Positions 5,496 through 7,971 of a stretch of DNA of 7,971 bases are shown here, piece after piece. The first letter of the stretch is position 1. Every line of letters starts with the position of its first letter. This DNA is from JAMCQB01 sp947085305 (lineage in GTDB: Bacteria; Nitrospirota; Thermodesulfovibrionia; Thermodesulfovibrionales; UBA9159). Under the pieces are notes generated by a model that worked only from the letters and a program-made list of their open reading frames with translations, ran no database searches and was not told the origin of the DNA. A program made the translations under genes and the position numbers. The stretch lies in assembly GCA_947085305.1 (NCBI GenBank), contig CAMTVV010000083.1:1-7971 (forward strand), given 5' to 3'.

Positions 5496-6246
5496 AAATA
5501 TTCCGCTCTCGGCGGCTATCATCACAAAAAATGAGGAGGCAAGGCTCCCCGATTGCCTGCGAAGCGTGTCTTTTGCGGATGATATTGTTGTGGTTGACTC
5601 CGGCAGTACCGACAGAACCCTGGAGATTGCAAAAGCATTTGGGTGTCGCGTTTTTGTTGAGGATTGGAAAGGCTACGGTCCTCAGAAGAACAGTGCGGTT
5701 GACAAGTGCAGGAATGAATGGGTTCTTCTCCTCGATGCAGATGAGCGGCTTGGGGAAAAGGCAAGAGAGGTGATAATCAAGGTCCTCGAAAAACCGGCGG
5801 CAGACGCTTTCAGCTTTAAGAGGAAAAACTATCTTCACGGAAAATGGCTGAAACACTCGGGTTATTGGCCGGACAGGCAGATACGGCTGGTGAACAGGAA
5901 CAGAGGCTCATTCCAGTTCGTAATCCATGAGAAATGGGCGACGAACGGACGGGTGCTGGACCTGGACGCGCATATAGAACACTATGCCTTTGATTCGTAT
6001 TCGGATATGCTGAAGACGCTCAATGAGTATTCAACGATCATGGCCGGAGAACTTTTCGCTGCAGGGAGAAGGGCAAACCCACTAACTCCTCTCTATCACG
6101 GTCTCGCCGCGTTTTTCAAGATATATCTCCTCCAAAAAGGTTTTCTTGAAGGGCTGGACGGTCTTGTTATCGCGTTGACCAAGGCAGGAGGATCATTTTT
6201 TAAATATGCTAAACTCCTCGAACTCCAGCGCGGGGAAAAGGGATAA
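5485..6246 (+). CDS. GT2 family glycosyltransferase, WaaE/KdtX-like (lipopolysaccharide core)
   Basis: The 253-residue protein opens with PLSAAIITKNEEARLPDCL (7-25), typical of the WaaE/KdtX branch. It continues with ADDIVVVDSGSTDRT (31-45), the substrate-binding GYGPQKNSAV (63-72), and the DXD-type motif LLLDADERL (81-89). The YLHGKWLKHSGYWPDRQIRLV block and a histidine-rich IHEKWA / HIEHYAF region are characteristic of this family. Members such as KdtX/WaaE attach a glucose-type sugar to a core heptose; the exact sugar here is unknown. The ATG overlaps the ligase gene by 11 bases, with GCAGGGG upstream as Shine-Dalgarno. A hydrophobic C-terminal stretch (about 205-245) may associate with the membrane. 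Confidence 0.9.
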   Translation: MHPENIPLSAAIITKNEEARLPDCLRSVSFADDIVVVDSGSTDRTLEIAKAFGCRVFVEDWKGYGPQKNSAVDKCRNEWVLLLDADERLGEKAREVIIKVLEKPAADAFSFKRKNYLHGKWLKHSGYWPDRQIRLVNRNRGSFQFVIHEKWATNGRVLDLDAHIEHYAFDSYSDMLKTLNEYSTIMAGELFAAGRRANPLTPLYHGLAAFFKIYLLQKGFLEGLDGLVIALTKAGGSFFKYAKLLELQRGEKG

Positions 6247-7062
6247 ATGAACGTAAGCATAGTAATCCCTGTTTTCAACCAGCTTCACTTTACGAGAATT
6301 TGCATGGAAAGTCTTCACGCGACACTTCCCGGAGATTGCGAGCTTATTGTTATTGATAATGGCTCTTCAGACGGCACTGCCGAATACCTTTCAGAATGCT
6401 CAAGTATCAGAGTCATTGCGAACATGGAAAATCTCGGATGTGCCGTTGCCTGGAATCAGGGCGTGAAGGCTTCCGGCGCCCGATGGGTCGTTATCTTGAA
6501 CAACGACACTATTCTTTCACCTAATTGGCTTGATGGTCTCCTTGATTTTGCCCGGGAGAAAGGCGTGGATATCGCCAGCCCCGCCTTCCGGGAAGGAGAA
6601 TACAACTACAACATTATCGAACATTCGAGGGACTTCGTACAGCGTATGCATTCGGTTGCGCGCATGGGCATAGCCCAGGGGATATGCTTCATGGTAAAAA
6701 GGGAAGTATTTGACCGGATCGGTCTGTTCGATGAGCACTTTAGGATTGGTCAGTTCGAGGACAGAGATTTCTTTCGTCGGGCCCTGCTTGCCGGATTTGT
6801 CCCTGGGACGACGGGCCGTTCTTTCATACATCATTTCGGCTCGGTTACCCAGAACATGATACGCAAGAATACGGACAAAAAACCTTACGAGACGGAGAAC
6901 CGTGCCTATTTCCGTAAGAAATGGCGGCTGCACTGGTGGAAGAGATTTCCGGAAAGACAGCACGCTAAATTGCGCGAAAGGTGGTGGAGCATGTCGGAAA
7001 AGATCCTTTACGGGCACACATTGGCAGAGAAGATTATAGACGGGAGGTTGAGATATTTCTGA
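6247..7062 (+). CDS. GT2 family glycosyltransferase (NND-type, rhamnosyltransferase-like)
   Basis: The 271-residue protein has a GT-A domain: MNVSIVIPVFNQ, IVIDNGSSDGT (34-44), and ENLGCAVAWNQGV (61-73). In place of canonical DXD it has NND (85-87, VILNNDTIL), as is common in WbbL/rhamnosyltransferase-like GT2 enzymes. The acceptor and catalytic region includes QGICFMVKREVFDRIGLFDE (144-163), QFEDRDFFRR (169-178) and IHHFGS (194-199). The C-terminal part (about 210-271) is basic and tryptophan-rich (KKWRLHWWKRF), consistent with peripheral membrane association. The ATG abuts the previous stop (TAAATG), with GGGGAAAAGGG as ribosome-binding site. It is likely the last gene before a repeat-containing gap. 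Confidence 0.9.
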   Translation: MNVSIVIPVFNQLHFTRICMESLHATLPGDCELIVIDNGSSDGTAEYLSECSSIRVIANMENLGCAVAWNQGVKASGARWVVILNNDTILSPNWLDGLLDFAREKGVDIASPAFREGEYNYNIIEHSRDFVQRMHSVARMGIAQGICFMVKREVFDRIGLFDEHFRIGQFEDRDFFRRALLAGFVPGTTGRSFIHHFGSVTQNMIRKNTDKKPYETENRAYFRKKWRLHWWKRFPERQHAKLRERWWSMSEKILYGHTLAEKIIDGRLRYF

Positions 7063-7108
7063 AATGGGTCCACTTAATACAAACGCAATAAATGATGTTA
7101 CATTTTCT

Positions 7109-7167
7109 GTCATGCCGACTTGTTCGGCATCTTTCTTTAAGAAGGATTCCCGACAAGCGGGAATGAC
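7109..7167 (+). repeat. Nested palindromic repeat, copy 3, between two glycosyltransferase genes
   Basis: This 59 bp element shares the family layout. The left hairpin is ATGCCGA-CTTGT-TCGGCAT (7112-7130), again with paired substitutions that keep the stem perfect. The right hairpin ATTCCCG-ACAAG-CGGGAAT (7146-7164) is identical to copy 2. The centre CTTTCTTTAAGAAGG is self-complementary, so the whole element is close to a single long inverted repeat. It starts 46 bases after the preceding stop and ends 70 bases before the next gene. It lacks a downstream T-tract; a role in termination or mRNA stability is possible but unproven. Confidence 0.92.
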
Positions 7168-7237
7168 AACACTAAAGAATTATGTCAACAATAAGCGAGT
7201 TTGTTATTACCAAATACGCGTCGGATGGAGTGTTTAG

Positions 7238-7971
7238 ATGCCCGTTGTTTCAGTCTTGATGCCCGTTTACAACAGAAAGGACTTTTTAAGGATGTCGATA
7301 TCGAGCGTCCTTAAAGAGGAGTTCAAGGATTTCGAATTGCTCATTTGCGACGACGGTTCATCAGACGGGAGTCTCGGGATCATCAAGGCCTTTGCGCAAA
7401 GAGATGAACGCATCAAGTATTTTGCGAGAGAGAAGAATTCCGGCAGACCGGCGGTTATCTATAAATTCCTTGCGGATCAAGCAGCAGGCCGTTACATTAT
7501 TGCCTCGGACAGCGATGACATGGCGCTGCCAAACCGTCTTCGCGTTCTTGTTGAAACGGCTGAACTTCATCCCGGGGCAAGCGTTGTATACGGCAAAACA
7601 AAAGTTGTCCGGCGGGTAAAGAAAATCAGGTCACCCTTTTATTATGGCAGGGATTTCAATCAGTTTGACCTGTTCACGGCCAATTTCGTTCCGGACGGCG
7701 CGGCGCTCATACGTAAGAGTATCTACGACTTTGTGGGAGGGTATAACGCCGAAGTAAATTGGGCTGAAGATTACGATTTAAGACTTCGCCTCGCTATGGA
7801 AGGTCCGTTCATCTATGTCGAAGATTTGGTGTATATATACTACATACATAAGAAGAGTTGGACGGCAAGGAAAAAATATTTTGGCGAGGAGTATGATTTC
7901 AAGTCTGAAATCATCGGGACATGTCGCCGGCATCTTGAGACGAACAACATTATCGGCAGCTATTCATATAA
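7238..7971 (+). CDS. GT2 family glycosyltransferase, 3' end beyond the window
   Basis: From the ATG at 7238 the frame is open for 244 codons to the right edge. GGAG (7227-7230) stands seven bases before the ATG. The protein starts MPVVSVLMPVYNRKDFLRMS and has CDDGSSDGS (37-45), EKNSGRPA (65-72), and the DXD-type motif ASDSDDMALP (89-98). After VVYGKTKVV come DGAALIRKSIYD (153-164), VGGYN (166-170) and the catalytic-site WAEDYDLRLRL (175-185). These show a complete GT-A catalytic core; only the C-terminal extension is missing. It is separated from the upstream glycosyltransferase run by 175 bases with a palindromic repeat, so it may have its own promoter. Substrate is unknown. Confidence 0.9.
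   Translation, partial: MPVVSVLMPVYNRKDFLRMSISSVLKEEFKDFELLICDDGSSDGSLGIIKAFAQRDERIKYFAREKNSGRPAVIYKFLADQAAGRYIIASDSDDMALPNRLRVLVETAELHPGASVVYGKTKVVRRVKKIRSPFYYGRDFNQFDLFTANFVPDGAALIRKSIYDFVGGYNAEVNWAEDYDLRLRLAMEGPFIYVEDLVYIYYIHKKSWTARKKYFGEEYDFKSEIIGTCRRHLETNNIIGSYSY

Noticed and set aside
5306..5773. 155-codon plus-strand frame spanning the ligase-glycosyltransferase junction
   Set aside because: It is an out-of-frame shadow crossing two well-supported genes; its cysteine- and arginine-rich translation is not protein-like.
5431..5856. 141-codon minus-strand frame across the same junction
   Set aside because: It is antisense to the ligase end and the WaaE-like gene, with no motif or start signal to support it.
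6517..7113. 198-codon open frame antisense to a glycosyltransferase
   Set aside because: The opposite strand encodes a GT2 with all expected motifs and good gene spacing. The antisense product has no recognisable domain.
552..7167. Palindrome copies as a CRISPR array
   Set aside because: Only three copies, thousands of bases apart or 650 bases apart, with no regular spacers and no cas genes.
7109..7167. Palindrome copy 3 as a classic intrinsic terminator
   Set aside because: The hairpins are strong but no T-run follows either one, and the same element occurs inside a coding sequence, so a standard terminator is not supported.
7182..7262. Short ATG frame just before the last glycosyltransferase (possible leader peptide)
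   Set aside because: About 25 codons, out of frame with the gene and without a ribosome-binding site; its residues show no attenuation-type codon run.

Overview
The window looks like a chromosomal piece of a Gram-negative bacterium, because it carries lipopolysaccharide-type genes: an O-antigen ligase family protein, several GT2 glycosyltransferases and a DUF3108 envelope protein. The style of HisA/HisF, the moderate base composition and the dense small palindromic repeats recall Nitrospirota or Desulfobacterota. That placement is an impression, not a result.

Left part (1-2123, minus strand). Reading leftwards there is hisA, a 256-base repeat-filled spacer, hisF, and then the first 32 codons of a REP-associated tyrosine transposase (RAYT, IS200-like) running off the left edge. 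HisA and HisF catalyse consecutive steps of histidine biosynthesis. HisF is about 72 residues longer than Thermotoga HisF. Part of this extra length (residues about 173-197) is encoded by a complete copy of a palindromic repeat that also occurs at two non-coding sites in the window.

Right part (2168-7971, plus strand). A Uma2-family (DUF820) nuclease-like gene starts 44 bases from hisA in the opposite direction. It overlaps a run of tightly packed envelope genes: DUF3108 protein, GT2 with a galactosyltransferase-like C-terminus, O-antigen ligase/polymerase, WaaE/KdtX-like GT2, and another GT2. After a 175-base gap holding the third repeat copy, a further GT2 gene runs off the right edge. Overlaps or abutment at each junction up to 7062 suggest one transcript, probably making and attaching the outer part of a lipopolysaccharide or a related glycan.

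The most interesting content is the repeat biology. A 59-74 bp nested palindrome is present three times in the same orientation. Its variable left hairpin differs between copies by paired, stem-preserving substitutions. One copy is translated in frame inside HisF, much like Rickettsia palindromic elements. A second repeat class, heptamers of the form CGTAAGT, fills the hisA-hisF spacer in two opposed blocks; one supplies the hisA stop codon and the other occupies the hisF ribosome-binding region. A RAYT gene lies next to hisF, but whether it has anything to do with the palindromes cannot be decided from the sequence.
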